From: Paracoccus spongiarum | GTDB lineage: Bacteria; Pseudomonadota; Alphaproteobacteria; Rhodobacterales; Rhodobacteraceae | NCBI RefSeq assembly: GCF_030732095.1 | Contig: NZ_JAVAMQ010000002.1 | Span: 1 to 64,000, forward strand | Reading direction: 5' to 3' | Length of the DNA: 64,000 bases | Part shown: piece by piece, positions 49,770-57,867 of the stretch | How the letters are laid out: every line of letters starts with the position of its first letter | How positions within the stretch are numbered: position 1 is the first letter of the stretch | Position numbers and translations under genes: made by a program | Notes under the pieces: model-generated | The model's input: only the letters and a program-made list of their open reading frames with translations | Told to the model about the DNA's origin: nothing | Databases searched by the model: none

Positions 49770-50939
49770 ATGAGCAGGATCTTCACGCGTCACGTCGGCG
49801 CCGCTGCGGCCCTCGGGTTGCTGGCGTCATGCGGCCCCAACGGCTTCGACCCCGATCTGCGCCGGCTGATGCCCGGAGCGCTCAGCACCACCGAGGCGGC
49901 CTCGCGGGCCGCGCCGCGCCCGCAACCCGACGGCAACGGCCTGATCACCTTCCCCGACTACCAGGTGGCCATCGCGCGCAAGGGCGACACGCCTGCGATC
50001 GTGGCCGCGCGGCTTGGCCTCGGCGCTGCGGAACTGGCACGGCACAATGCGCTGGCACCCGATGCGCCGCTGCAGCCTGGGGCGGCGCTTGTGCTGCCCC
50101 GCCGCGTGGCCGCCGCTCCGGGCGCGGCGCGGCAGGTGACCAGCAGCACCGGCCTGGTCAGCGATCCCTTTGCCGGTCAAGGCGTGCGCCAGCCCGAGGT
50201 GCCGGGGCGCAGCAGCGCGCCGGCGGCGTCGGCAGCGGCGCCCGCCGCGACATCGGCCACCGCCCAGCCGGGCCAGCATGTCGTGGCGGCCGGCGAGACC
50301 GCATGGTCGATTGCCCGGAAATACGGCATCGGCGTCGAGGATCTGGCCTCGTGGAACGGCCTGCCGTCCAGCATGAGCGTGCGCGTCGGACAGCGCCTGC
50401 TGATCCCGGCGGCGGGTCAGCGACAGGCGGCGGCGGCCGCGCCCGTCACCACGGCGCCCGGCACCGGCAGCCCGACGCCGCGGCCGCCCTCGGCCGCCAA
50501 GCCGCTGCCGCGCGAGGACACCCGTCCCGCCGCCGAGCCGGCGCCGACCCCGCCATCGACCGATCTTGGCGCAACGCGCACCGCGGCATCGGGCGGCGGC
50601 CGGTTCAGCATGCCGGTGAGCGGCGCGATCATCCGGGTCTATGAGAAGGGCCGCAACGAGGGGATCGACATCGCCGCATCACAGGGCAGCCCCGTCATCG
50701 CCGCCGGCAGCGGCACCGTCGCGGCGATCACCCGCGACACGGGCGGCGTGCCGATCGTGGTGATCCGCCATGATGGCGGGCTGATGACGGTCTATACCGG
50801 CCTCGACGGGCTGAAGGTCGCGAAGGGCGATCAGGTGTCTTTGGGCCAGCAGCTGGGCACGGCCGGCAGCGGCGGCTTCGTTCATTTCGAGGTGCGCCGC
50901 GGCTTCGACAGCGTCGATCCCGAGGATTACCTCGGCTGA
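49770..50939 (+). CDS. nlpD: NlpD-like LysM/M23 lipoprotein
   Basis: A 389-residue lipoprotein (lipobox LLASC) with two LysM peptidoglycan-binding modules, one diverged (YQVAIARKGDTPAIVAARLG) and one standard (HVVAAGETAWSIARKYGIG), a Pro/Ala linker, and a C-terminal M23 (LytM) domain. The metal site is degenerate: the usual HxxxD is NEGID and the HxH is FVH (GGFVHFEVR), so the domain is probably inactive and, as in E. coli NlpD/EnvC, would activate an amidase in cell separation. It is the third gene of surE-pcm-nlpD. Confidence 0.88.
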   Translation: MSRIFTRHVGAAAALGLLASCGPNGFDPDLRRLMPGALSTTEAASRAAPRPQPDGNGLITFPDYQVAIARKGDTPAIVAARLGLGAAELARHNALAPDAPLQPGAALVLPRRVAAAPGAARQVTSSTGLVSDPFAGQGVRQPEVPGRSSAPAASAAAPAATSATAQPGQHVVAAGETAWSIARKYGIGVEDLASWNGLPSSMSVRVGQRLLIPAAGQRQAAAAAPVTTAPGTGSPTPRPPSAAKPLPREDTRPAAEPAPTPPSTDLGATRTAASGGGRFSMPVSGAIIRVYEKGRNEGIDIAASQGSPVIAAGSGTVAAITRDTGGVPIVVIRHDGGLMTVYTGLDGLKVAKGDQVSLGQQLGTAGSGGFVHFEVRRGFDSVDPEDYLG

Positions 50940-51000
50940 GGGCGGCCCGGCCGGCGGTCCTCGCCAATGGCGTTCCGTGGGCATCGCGCAATCAGGACTT

Positions 51001-51026
51001 GCCGGGCCACCTGCGAGGCCCGGCAT
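51001..51026. terminator. Hairpin between nlpD and the PopZ-like gene
   Basis: A perfect 9-base stem (tgccgggcc / ggcccggca) with an 8-base loop lies in the 121-base gap between these convergent genes. It is likely a shared terminator although no T run follows. Confidence 0.5.
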
Positions 51027-51060
51027 GATGGGGTGTTCCGCTGAAGGTGGCATCGGCCGG

Positions 51061-52407
51061 TCAGATGCGGTCGAGATAATCCTCGATCGCCGCCGCCACC
51101 TCGCGACGGATGACCGCCCTCAGATTGCGCGAAAAGCGTTCGCCCAACTCGCCATGCAGTTCTTCCTGGATCATCTCGCGCAGCAGGTCGCGGATGCTCT
51201 GCTCATCGACCTCGGGCGTGACGATCGCCGCTTCGCCAGCCAGGGTCGGCCCGGCGGCGGGTTCGGGCGCGCATGCCTCAGGGGCCGCGGGCGCCGTCAG
51301 CATCGCCTGCGCAGTGTCCTGTGCAGGACCCGCCTCGGGGATCGGCGCCTTGTCCAGCCCCGTCCGGGGAGCCCCGACCGCCTCGAGCGCGGCCAGAACC
51401 GCGGCGAACTCCGAATCCGCCGCCGAGGGCGAACCGGCCACCTCGGCCTGCGCGTCTTCGGGATCATGGTGCGTATCATCCAGCACCCGGCCTTCGTCGG
51501 GCGCCGCCAGATCCGCCCGCAGACCGTCATCGGACCGGGTGGCGACGACCGTGACCGGCGCCTCGCGACGCTCGATCCGGCCGGAAAGGAAGGATGGCAG
51601 AGACGGTGCCGAGTGGGCCGGAGACGTGGCGTCGGCGCGCGTGGAGCCATCGACATCGGGGCGCATCCGCGCCTTCCAGTCAAAGGCCTCGGCGAAATCG
51701 TCGTCATCCTCGTGCTGCCGGGCAAGCGGCGCCGGGGCGGCAGGTGCCAGTGGCGGGCGGTGAAGCGGCGGGCGGTGCAGGGGCGGTTCTTGCCGGGCAC
51801 CGCCACGCAGGCCGGTGCCGTCATCCTGGGTCAGCACCCGGCGCGTCGCATCAAGGCGCAACGGCGCGACCGCGCCCGCATCCTGCCTGCCGACCTGCGG
51901 CGCGGCCGCGGTTGCGGACAGCGAACGGACAAGGTCATTGCGCGCGGACGGCAGTTCCGGCCGCGCCTCGGCACGCTGGAAGGCCGGGGCGTCGGCGGGG
52001 GCGGACAATCCGTCATGGCGCAGGATGCGCGGCTGCGCCGTCACGGCGCCGCGGTCGGACAGGGCCGCCACCGGCCGCGCCGCTTCGGGGCTGTTGGCAA
52101 GCCCGCCAAGGGGCCAGCCCTCGCCCGCCTCGTCATCGGCGCGGGCAGTCGCCTGCGGAAGGTCGCTGCGGCTCTCGTCGGGTGCCGCGGTGCCGGCGAG
52201 CCTGCGCGCAAGCGCCGCGTTGCCGCCATAGCGCCGTGCCAGGAATTCGCCGGCATCCTGGTCGATCGTCCCGCCCGGTCCGGCGGCGCGATCGCCGCCC
52301 AGGGCCTCATCCTCGGCAATCAGCTTGCGAATGGCGCTGAGGACGTCGCCGATGTCCTCGGAAAGCCGGGCCGCGTTCTGCGCGCTGCGGGGGTCAGGCA
52401 TGGCCAC
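51061..52407 (-). CDS. PopZ-like (DUF2497-type) polar organising protein candidate
   Basis: A 448-residue, mostly disordered protein. Only its ends look structured: an N-terminal helix LSEDIGDVLSAIRKLIAEDE and a C-terminal helical segment of about 45 residues (QSIRDLLREMIQEELHGELG, then RNLRAVIRREVAAAIEDYL). The middle is Pro/Ala/Asp/Arg-rich and low in complexity. This is the layout of PopZ, which forms a polar condensate and anchors the chromosome origin in Caulobacter. The neighbours, tolC and a pcm-like gene, match the order I recall around popZ. The assignment is by layout and context, not by a strong motif. Confidence 0.55.
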   Translation of the reverse strand: MAMPDPRSAQNAARLSEDIGDVLSAIRKLIAEDEALGGDRAAGPGGTIDQDAGEFLARRYGGNAALARRLAGTAAPDESRSDLPQATARADDEAGEGWPLGGLANSPEAARPVAALSDRGAVTAQPRILRHDGLSAPADAPAFQRAEARPELPSARNDLVRSLSATAAAPQVGRQDAGAVAPLRLDATRRVLTQDDGTGLRGGARQEPPLHRPPLHRPPLAPAAPAPLARQHEDDDDFAEAFDWKARMRPDVDGSTRADATSPAHSAPSLPSFLSGRIERREAPVTVVATRSDDGLRADLAAPDEGRVLDDTHHDPEDAQAEVAGSPSAADSEFAAVLAALEAVGAPRTGLDKAPIPEAGPAQDTAQAMLTAPAAPEACAPEPAAGPTLAGEAAIVTPEVDEQSIRDLLREMIQEELHGELGERFSRNLRAVIRREVAAAIEDYLDRI

Positions 52408-52424
52408 CCCCCGTCTTGCAGGCT

Positions 52425-53810
52425 TCAGTTGCCGCGGCCCAGCGCGCGCAGGACCCGGTCAAGGCTTTCGCCCTGCGTGCTGCTGCGTGGCGCGTCACGC
52501 ACGGCGTTGTAATACTGCGATGGATCATAGGTCGGAATCCCCAGGTTCAGGTGTTCTACCGTCAGAAGACCCATAGCAGCCAGAAGTTGATAATGTGCTA
52601 ACTGGAGATTGGTTTCGGCCGACAGCTTGTCGGCCCGCGCCTCGAGAAGCGACTGTTCGGCATCCAGGACGTCCAGCGTGGTCCGCGCGCCCAGCAGGGC
52701 CTCTTCCCTGACCCCGTCATAGGCTTGTTGCGCGGCCGAGATCTGCTTGTCGATGGCGCTGATCTGCGCCCGCGCCACGTCGATGTCCGACCAGGATTCG
52801 CCGACACGCTGGCTGATCTGGCGCGAGACGTTCAGCAGTTGCGCCCGCGCCTGATCGCGCTGCGCCATCGCCTTGCGATGCGCGGCGGGAAGCCGGCCGC
52901 CGGAGTACAGTGTCTGGCTGAGTTCAAGCCCGGCCGAGGCGCCCAGCCGGTTGTCGTAATTGCCGAAGGTGTCGGGCCCGCGGGTCACGCCCAACCCTGC
53001 ATTGGCGGACAGCGACGGACGCCCCTCGGCGGCCGCAGAGGCCACGGCCAGTTCCGCCGCGGCGGCCTGACGCTGCGCCTGAAGGATCAGGGGATGCGTC
53101 TTTTGCGCAATCGCCCGCGCAGCATCGACCGATGCCGGGCGCCTGGGCAGCGGCGGCGGCGCATCCAGCGCGGCCGGCTTGCGGCCGGTTGCGGCCATAT
53201 AGGCCTCGCGCGCGATCTCGCGGTCGCCCTGGGCCGCGGCCAGCGCAGCCTGCGTCGCGGCCAGCGAGGCATCGGCCAGCGCCACATCGGTCACGGTGAT
53301 CTCGCCCACGTCGAAACGGTCCTGGGCGGCCTGACGTTCGCGGGTCAGGACCTCGACCGAGTTCTGCTGCAGGCGGACCTGCTCATTCGCGCGCCAGATC
53401 CCGAAATAGGCCGATGTCGCGGCCAGCAGCACGTCCTGCTCGACCCCTACCAGCGCCTGCCGCGTCGCCAGAACCTGTTCCTTGGCGCCGTCGATGGCCA
53501 GTTGCGACCGGCCCCAGTCGTACAATGTCATCTCGGCCCCAAGCGTCAGCGAGGTGGTCCGGCTGGTGGTGCTGCCCTCGTTGCGCCGCACCGAGTGGTC
53601 CAGTACCCATCGCAACACGGGGCGCAGCTGCGCGATCGCGCCGGCCACGTCCTCGTCGGCGGCGCGCAGCACGGCGCGGTTCTGTTCGATCAGCGCCGAA
53701 TGGCGATAGGCGGCGACCATGGTGTCGGCCAGCGACTCGGCCCGGGCGGGCAGCTCCGCGGTGATCGCCAGCGCGGCACCCAGTGCCAGGGCCTTCGGGA
53801 AACGCATCAC
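52425..53810 (-). CDS. tolC: TolC-family outer-membrane efflux/secretion channel
   Basis: A 461-residue outer-membrane factor with a signal sequence ([19 protein letters not shown]) and the duplicated helical-hairpin layout: [20 protein letters not shown], the later half with [20 protein letters not shown], and [20 protein letters not shown]. It can serve the type I exporter encoded at 11731-15197. Its ATG overlaps the stop of the pcm-like gene (ATGA). The PopZ-like gene follows after 17 bases. Confidence 0.9.
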   Translation of the reverse strand: MMRFPKALALGAALAITAELPARAESLADTMVAAYRHSALIEQNRAVLRAADEDVAGAIAQLRPVLRWVLDHSVRRNEGSTTSRTTSLTLGAEMTLYDWGRSQLAIDGAKEQVLATRQALVGVEQDVLLAATSAYFGIWRANEQVRLQQNSVEVLTRERQAAQDRFDVGEITVTDVALADASLAATQAALAAAQGDREIAREAYMAATGRKPAALDAPPPLPRRPASVDAARAIAQKTHPLILQAQRQAAAAELAVASAAAEGRPSLSANAGLGVTRGPDTFGNYDNRLGASAGLELSQTLYSGGRLPAAHRKAMAQRDQARAQLLNVSRQISQRVGESWSDIDVARAQISAIDKQISAAQQAYDGVREEALLGARTTLDVLDAEQSLLEARADKLSAETNLQLAHYQLLAAMGLLTVEHLNLGIPTYDPSQYYNAVRDAPRSSTQGESLDRVLRALGRGN

Positions 53811-54460
53811 AGGCTGAACCCCCGCGTGGCCGCAAAGCCCGCCAGCAGCGGCGCATGGGCGTTGAAGCCATAGCGCCAGTTCACCCGCCCGCCGAGGCAG
53901 TGCCCGATCCGCACGGTCCCCAGGCTGCCCTCGAGGAACAGCGCGGCGATGCGGCCGCCCTCCTTCAACTGGCCGGTGATCGTGTCGGGGACCGCCTCGA
54001 CGCCGCCGCCGATCAGGATCGCGTCATAGGGGCCCTGCTTGGGCGCCCCTTCGGCCAGCGCCCCTTGCAGCACCGCAACGTTGAACAGCCCGGCCTCGCC
54101 CAGCCGACGCTCGGCCTCGCCGGCCAGATCCGCGTCCTCCTCGATGGCGACGACCGCCTCGGCAAGGCGCGACAGCACCGCCGAGGAATAGCCATAGCCG
54201 CAGGCCAGATCCAGAACCAGGTCGTCGGGCTGCACGTCCAGCGCGTCGATCATCTTGGCCAGCGTGCGCGGCTCCAGCAGCACCCGCCCGCTGCCGATAT
54301 CGAGGTTCTCGCCCGAATAGGCGACAGCGCGGCGCGCGGGCGGCACGAAATCCTCGCGCGGGATGGTCAGCATCGCCTCGATGATGGGAAATTTGGTGAC
54401 ATCGTTGGGGCGAACCTGGGTATCCACCATCATGATACGACGGGCGGCGAAATCGGTCAT
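53807..54460 (-). CDS. Pcm-like SAM-dependent methyltransferase (second copy)
   Basis: A 217-residue protein of the protein-L-isoaspartate methyltransferase family. The SAM motif is [18 protein letters not shown] near residue 81, but the usual QTxSQP substrate loop is replaced by [20 protein letters not shown]. That makes true isoaspartate repair doubtful; in other alphaproteobacteria a gene of this type precedes tolC, so a linked envelope role is possible. It begins the pcm-like/tolC/popZ-like run. Confidence 0.82.
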   Translation of the reverse strand: MTDFAARRIMMVDTQVRPNDVTKFPIIEAMLTIPREDFVPPARRAVAYSGENLDIGSGRVLLEPRTLAKMIDALDVQPDDLVLDLACGYGYSSAVLSRLAEAVVAIEEDADLAGEAERRLGEAGLFNVAVLQGALAEGAPKQGPYDAILIGGGVEAVPDTITGQLKEGGRIAALFLEGSLGTVRIGHCLGGRVNWRYGFNAHAPLLAGFAATRGFSL

Positions 54461-54539
54461 GTCTGGAACCTCTGCTCGACCTGCTTTGCAGGCTTATTGC
54501 CACGATTTCCGGGGGTGGGCAACGTCGGTCGTTCCTGTC

Positions 54540-54567
54540 TTGCATGGGCGTTCGCGATCCATTATGC
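54540..54567 (+). promoter_or_regulatory. Possible promoter of tRNA-Cys
   Basis: TTGCAT at 54540 and TTATGC at 54562, 16 bases apart, lie about 20 bases before the mature tRNA. The match to the -35 and -10 consensus is moderate, and it is reported mainly because of its position. Confidence 0.3.
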
Positions 54568-54586
54568 CGGGCGCACTCTGATCGGC

Positions 54587-54660
54587 GGCGGGTTGGCGGA
54601 GAGGTTACGCACCGGATTGCAAATCCGTGAAGACCGGTTCGATTCCGGTACCCGCCTCCA
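54587..54660 (+). tRNA. tRNA-Cys (GCA)
   Basis: A 74-base tRNA with acceptor GGCGGGT / ACCCGCC, anticodon GCA at 54619-54621 in the loop TTGCAAA, T-arm CCGGTTCGATTCCGG, the U73 discriminator expected for cysteine, and an encoded CCA. The D-arm region (GCGGAGAGGTTACGC) is normal. The outermost pair of the anticodon stem is C-U. Its last 17 bases are duplicated at 59871, marking it as the attachment site of an integrated element. Confidence 0.93.
54644..54660 (+). repeat. attL: 17-base core inside tRNA-Cys
   Basis: The sequence tccggtacccgcctcca, the 3' end of tRNA-Cys, is repeated exactly at 59871-59887. The four bases before it also match except one (cgat versus cgag). This is the normal signature of integration by a tyrosine recombinase at a tRNA 3' end. 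Confidence 0.88.
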
Positions 54661-54699
54661 TTTCATTCTAAATCATAGGGTTAGTGGCTGAACGGTCGG

Positions 54700-54722
54700 G
54701 TGTGACACAAAGTGGGACACAC
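54700..54722 (+). repeat. Left copy of a 23-base repeat near attL
   Basis: This 23-base stretch, containing the inverted pair gtgtgacac...gacacac, recurs at 59789-59811 with two mismatches. It lies 39 bases inside attL and just before the integrase start. It probably is an arm-type binding site for the integrase or an accessory factor. Confidence 0.65.
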
Positions 54723-54727
54723 GCCCT

Positions 54728-56320
54728 ATGATGCTGTCATCCTATCTAAGCCCTTCTCGGCACGGTGTTTATTACTTCCGCTGGCCTATCCCTCCGTCCA
54801 AAGAGGGAAAGCGGACCACGGTTCGCATCTCCCTGCGGACACGGTGCCCGGATCGGGCTGGTGATTTGGCCCGCCATCTTGCATCCTGCGGACGAATACT
54901 GCGCGAGAACACTGCATTGGCGGGACTGAGACAAACCGAGATACGCGAGAAGGTACAAGCCTACTTCAAGGCGCAACTGGACCAGTACCTTGACTGGCTG
55001 GACCGGCGCGGCATGTCGAAGAACGCCTTGGAAGACGTTCGCTGCGAGATGCTGGACCATGAAAGCTATCTCGACATGGAGATGGAGAGCGACCAATACC
55101 TGCCCGTCAAGCCGTTCCTGAGAAAGTCGGGCCTGACGGCGCAGGACTGGCAAGCCAGCCAGCCCATGATGCAACGCGAACTTCGCAAGGGCCGCCGAGA
55201 CTTGCTCCGGGCCGTTTTAGAAGCCGCAGAGCGCCTTGAGCATTATTCCTATGATGATGCCCCGGATATCGCTCCTGCCCCTCCTGCGCCCGCTCTGCCA
55301 GCCTCATCGCCCTTGGGCGCGGCGGTCGATGATTTCATCGCTGAGCATTCCCGCCAATGGGCTGGTAAGACCATCGGCCAGAACCGGGCCTACCTGAACA
55401 TCCTTGTCGAATACTTTGGCCCGGATCGACTGCTTGCCACGATCACCAAGCAGGATGCGAGCGAGGTCAAGAAGGTGTTGCAAGCACTACCAGCTAGCCG
55501 GAACACCAAGCCCAAGTTGAAGGCCATGCCGTTGATGCAGGTCATCAAAGAACCGGGGCACAAGAAGATCGCGGCCAAGACTATCAACAGCCATATCCAG
55601 ATGTTCAAGATGTTCTTCGACTGGGCGGAACGGCACGGCCATTCTCCGCACACGCTCTTTGAAGGTATGAAGGTGAAGAAGGACAAGGCCAGCGAGAGCG
55701 AGCGCAAGCCCTTCACACCGGATCAGGCGCGGTTGATCTACACCGAGTTGACGGAAAACCCGTCCGGGCTGGTGCGCAAAGACAGCCACAAGTGGGGAAT
55801 GCTCTTAGGCATGTTCACCGGGGCGCGCCTGAACGAGATTTGCCAACTCGACATTGCCGATGTGAAGCAGGACGGCGACACATGGTTCCTGAACATCACG
55901 GACGAAGGCGACGACACCAAGAGCGTCAAGTCGAAAGCAGGACGGCGCAAGGTGCCGCTGCATTCCGAGTTGATCCGCCTTGGCTTTCTCGACTTCGTGG
56001 AAAGCCGCCGGAACGGCACACGCCTGTTCCCAGACTACAGTTACAGCGCCAATGGCGGCTACGGTCGCAACTTGGGCCGCTGGTGCAACGAGAGTTTCTT
56101 GCCCAAGTTGCGGATTAAACAACCGGGCCTAGTGTTCCATAGTCTGCGGCACACGATGGTAACGCGGCTTGGGCAAGCAAACGTGCCAGAGCCGATCATC
56201 CAGTGCATTGTTGGCCACGCCCGGTCAGGTGTCACGCAGGAAGTCTATCTGAGGGAAGGCTACACGCTGGCACAGTTGAAAGACGGCATTGACCGCTTCG
56301 CCATTGAACAGGCTAACTAG
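54728..56320 (+). CDS. Tyrosine-type site-specific integrase
   Basis: A 530-residue recombinase that would catalyse integration and excision at tRNA-Cys. The N-terminal part (SRHGVYYFRWPIPPSKEG) resembles the DUF6538 segment found on many alphaproteobacterial integrases; a SAM-like core-binding domain is at about residues 200-300. The catalytic residues are visible: Arg in GARLNE near 365, HSLRHT near 470, the His of VGHARSG near 497, and the Tyr in EVYLREG near 505. It appears intact, unlike the rest of the element, and starts 67 bases after the tRNA. Confidence 0.9.
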   Translation: MMLSSYLSPSRHGVYYFRWPIPPSKEGKRTTVRISLRTRCPDRAGDLARHLASCGRILRENTALAGLRQTEIREKVQAYFKAQLDQYLDWLDRRGMSKNALEDVRCEMLDHESYLDMEMESDQYLPVKPFLRKSGLTAQDWQASQPMMQRELRKGRRDLLRAVLEAAERLEHYSYDDAPDIAPAPPAPALPASSPLGAAVDDFIAEHSRQWAGKTIGQNRAYLNILVEYFGPDRLLATITKQDASEVKKVLQALPASRNTKPKLKAMPLMQVIKEPGHKKIAAKTINSHIQMFKMFFDWAERHGHSPHTLFEGMKVKKDKASESERKPFTPDQARLIYTELTENPSGLVRKDSHKWGMLLGMFTGARLNEICQLDIADVKQDGDTWFLNITDEGDDTKSVKSKAGRRKVPLHSELIRLGFLDFVESRRNGTRLFPDYSYSANGGYGRNLGRWCNESFLPKLRIKQPGLVFHSLRHTMVTRLGQANVPEPIIQCIVGHARSGVTQEVYLREGYTLAQLKDGIDRFAIEQAN

Positions 56321-56400
56321 CCGGGCGGCTGGTCGGGGCCATCCCGCATGGCCCCTTCCATCGTGTAAGCAAAACGGCCAGCTACATCTGACGTGCAAGG

Positions 56401-56700
56401 TTATTCCACTACAGCCATGCAATCATTGAACATTGCAACGTCTTTGTGCTGGTCGAACCGGGCAAAGCAATGGTCGAAAATGGGCGTGCACGAAAGGTGG
56501 TTCATAGGCGTACATCTGTTCATCCCGCTTATCGCCACTGCTGCTCTCAACTCATGCCATGTCTGATCTTCGGGTGACACGGTTGCAGTGATTTGCAAGG
56601 CATCCTCAACAGCGGTGTGCAGACCGGACAAATCCCAGCAAGCATCTTGCTGGCCGCAAAATGTGACAAACCTCGCACAAAGCGTCTGACTATTTAGGAT
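56401..56700 (-). pseudogene. 3' fragment of an unrecognised minus-strand gene
   Basis: The last 99 codons of a minus-strand reading frame (from about RFVTFCGQQDACWDLSGLHT to FNDCMAVVE) have protein character and codon use unlike the adjoining transposon DNA. Continuing upstream the frame runs into the reverse strand of the IS21 remnant, so the 5' part of the gene was removed or displaced there. The content is Cys- and His-rich for its size. The protein is not recognised. Confidence 0.5.
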
Positions 56701-56711
56701 GTCACGAAACG

Positions 56712-57370
56712 TCTCCGCGCCTGCGGGTGAGGAGCTACGAGGAGCTGAACGCACTTCTGATCGACAAGTGCGTCGCCTGGGCCAAGGCCAATCCGCACCC
56801 CGAGATGACGGACCGGACCGTGTGGGAGGTGTTCGAAGCAGAACGCCCGCAGCTTGTGCCCTATGCCGGACGCTTCGACGGCTTCCATTCCGTGCCGGCG
56901 GCCGTGTCCAAGACCTGCCTCGTGCGGTTCGACAACAACAAATACTCGGTGATGGCCAGCGCGGTGGGGCGACCGGTCGAGATCCGCGCCTATGCCGAAC
57001 GCATCGAGATCCGGCAGGACGGCCGACTTGTCGGGGATCACCCCCGCTGCTTTGGCCGGGGGCGGACCGGTTACGATCCATGGCACTATGTGCCGGTCCT
57101 GGTGCGCAAGCCTGGGGCGCTGCGCAACGGCGCGCCGTTCAAGGACTGGGTGTTACCCGGTGCCCTGGAGAAGGTGCGCCGCAAGCTGAAGGGCGTCGAT
57201 GACGGTGATCGCCAGATGGTCGACATCCTCGCCGCCGTCCTGACCGAAGGCCTGCCCGCGGTGGAGGCCGCTTGTGCCGAGGCCATCGCGCAGGGCGTCC
57301 ATTCCGCCGATGTCATCCTGAACATCCTGGCACGCCGCCGCGATCCGGCGCCGCCGCCCTTGCTGCTGAC
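56712..57370 (+). pseudogene. istA: IstA transposase, 5'-truncated
   Basis: From RLRVRSYEELNALL to [11 protein letters not shown] the frame reads as the C-terminal part of IS21 IstA: RFDGFHSVPAAVSKTCLVRF, NNKYSVMASAVGRPVEI and YDPWHYVPVLVRKPGALRNG are all typical. The catalytic DDE core would lie upstream and is absent. Its 3' end runs into IstB in another frame, with the usual IstA terminus missing. Confidence 0.82.
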
Positions 57371-57736
57371 TTCATCCGCAACGGGGCCCGTGGCCGCTTC
57401 TTCAACGTCGTGGATCTGGTCAACAAGCTGGAGGCTGAAGCCCGCGCCGGGCGCGCCGGGCGCTTGGCCGAACATTTGATGCGCCTCGACTTCGTCGTTC
57501 TGGACGAACTGGGCTATCTCCCCTTTGCCCAATCCGGCGGGCAGCTCTTGTTCCACCTAATCAGCAAGCTTTACGAACAGACCTCGGTCATCGTCACCAC
57601 AAACCTTGCCTTCGGAGAATGGCCGACGGTCTTCGGAGACGCCAAGATGACGACCGCGCTGCTCGACCGCCTCACCCATCACTGCGACATCGTCGAAACC
57701 GGCAACGAGAGCTGGCGCCTCAAAACCCGCGTCTGA
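57371..57736 (+). pseudogene. istB: IstB helper ATPase, 5'-truncated
   Basis: The frame from about [20 protein letters not shown] to the stop is the C-terminal part of IstB, with Walker-B-like [35 protein letters not shown] and [20 protein letters not shown]. The Walker A segment and the N-terminus are deleted: IstA coding sequence lies where they should be. The product cannot act as a full IstB. Confidence 0.82.
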
Positions 57737-57867
57737 ACCCGGCTGAAACGCTGGCCCGAGACGGCTGCGCTACCTGAAAAGCTACGCCGCCTCGGGCCAG
57801 CTCACGTCCCGCCAGAGGGGTCCCTTTTGGACGCCGATCAGGGGGCCCAATTGGATGCCGATTGACA

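Larger units (their letters stand above)
56712..57867 (+). mobile_element. IS21-family remnant, left end and middle deleted
   Basis: The remnant holds the C-terminal half of IstA, joined directly to the C-terminal part of IstB, and an intact right end. The right terminus ends in ggatgccgattgaca at 57853-57867, with a related internal sequence (ttttggacgccgat) about 25 bases earlier, as is usual in IS21 ends. The left inverted repeat is missing, and no target duplication can be identified. Confidence 0.8.

Noticed and set aside
56401-57081. One intact minus-strand gene of 226 residues
   Set aside because: The first half is antisense to the IstA remnant; only the last 99 codons have coding character, so it is a chimera of a gene fragment and IS DNA.
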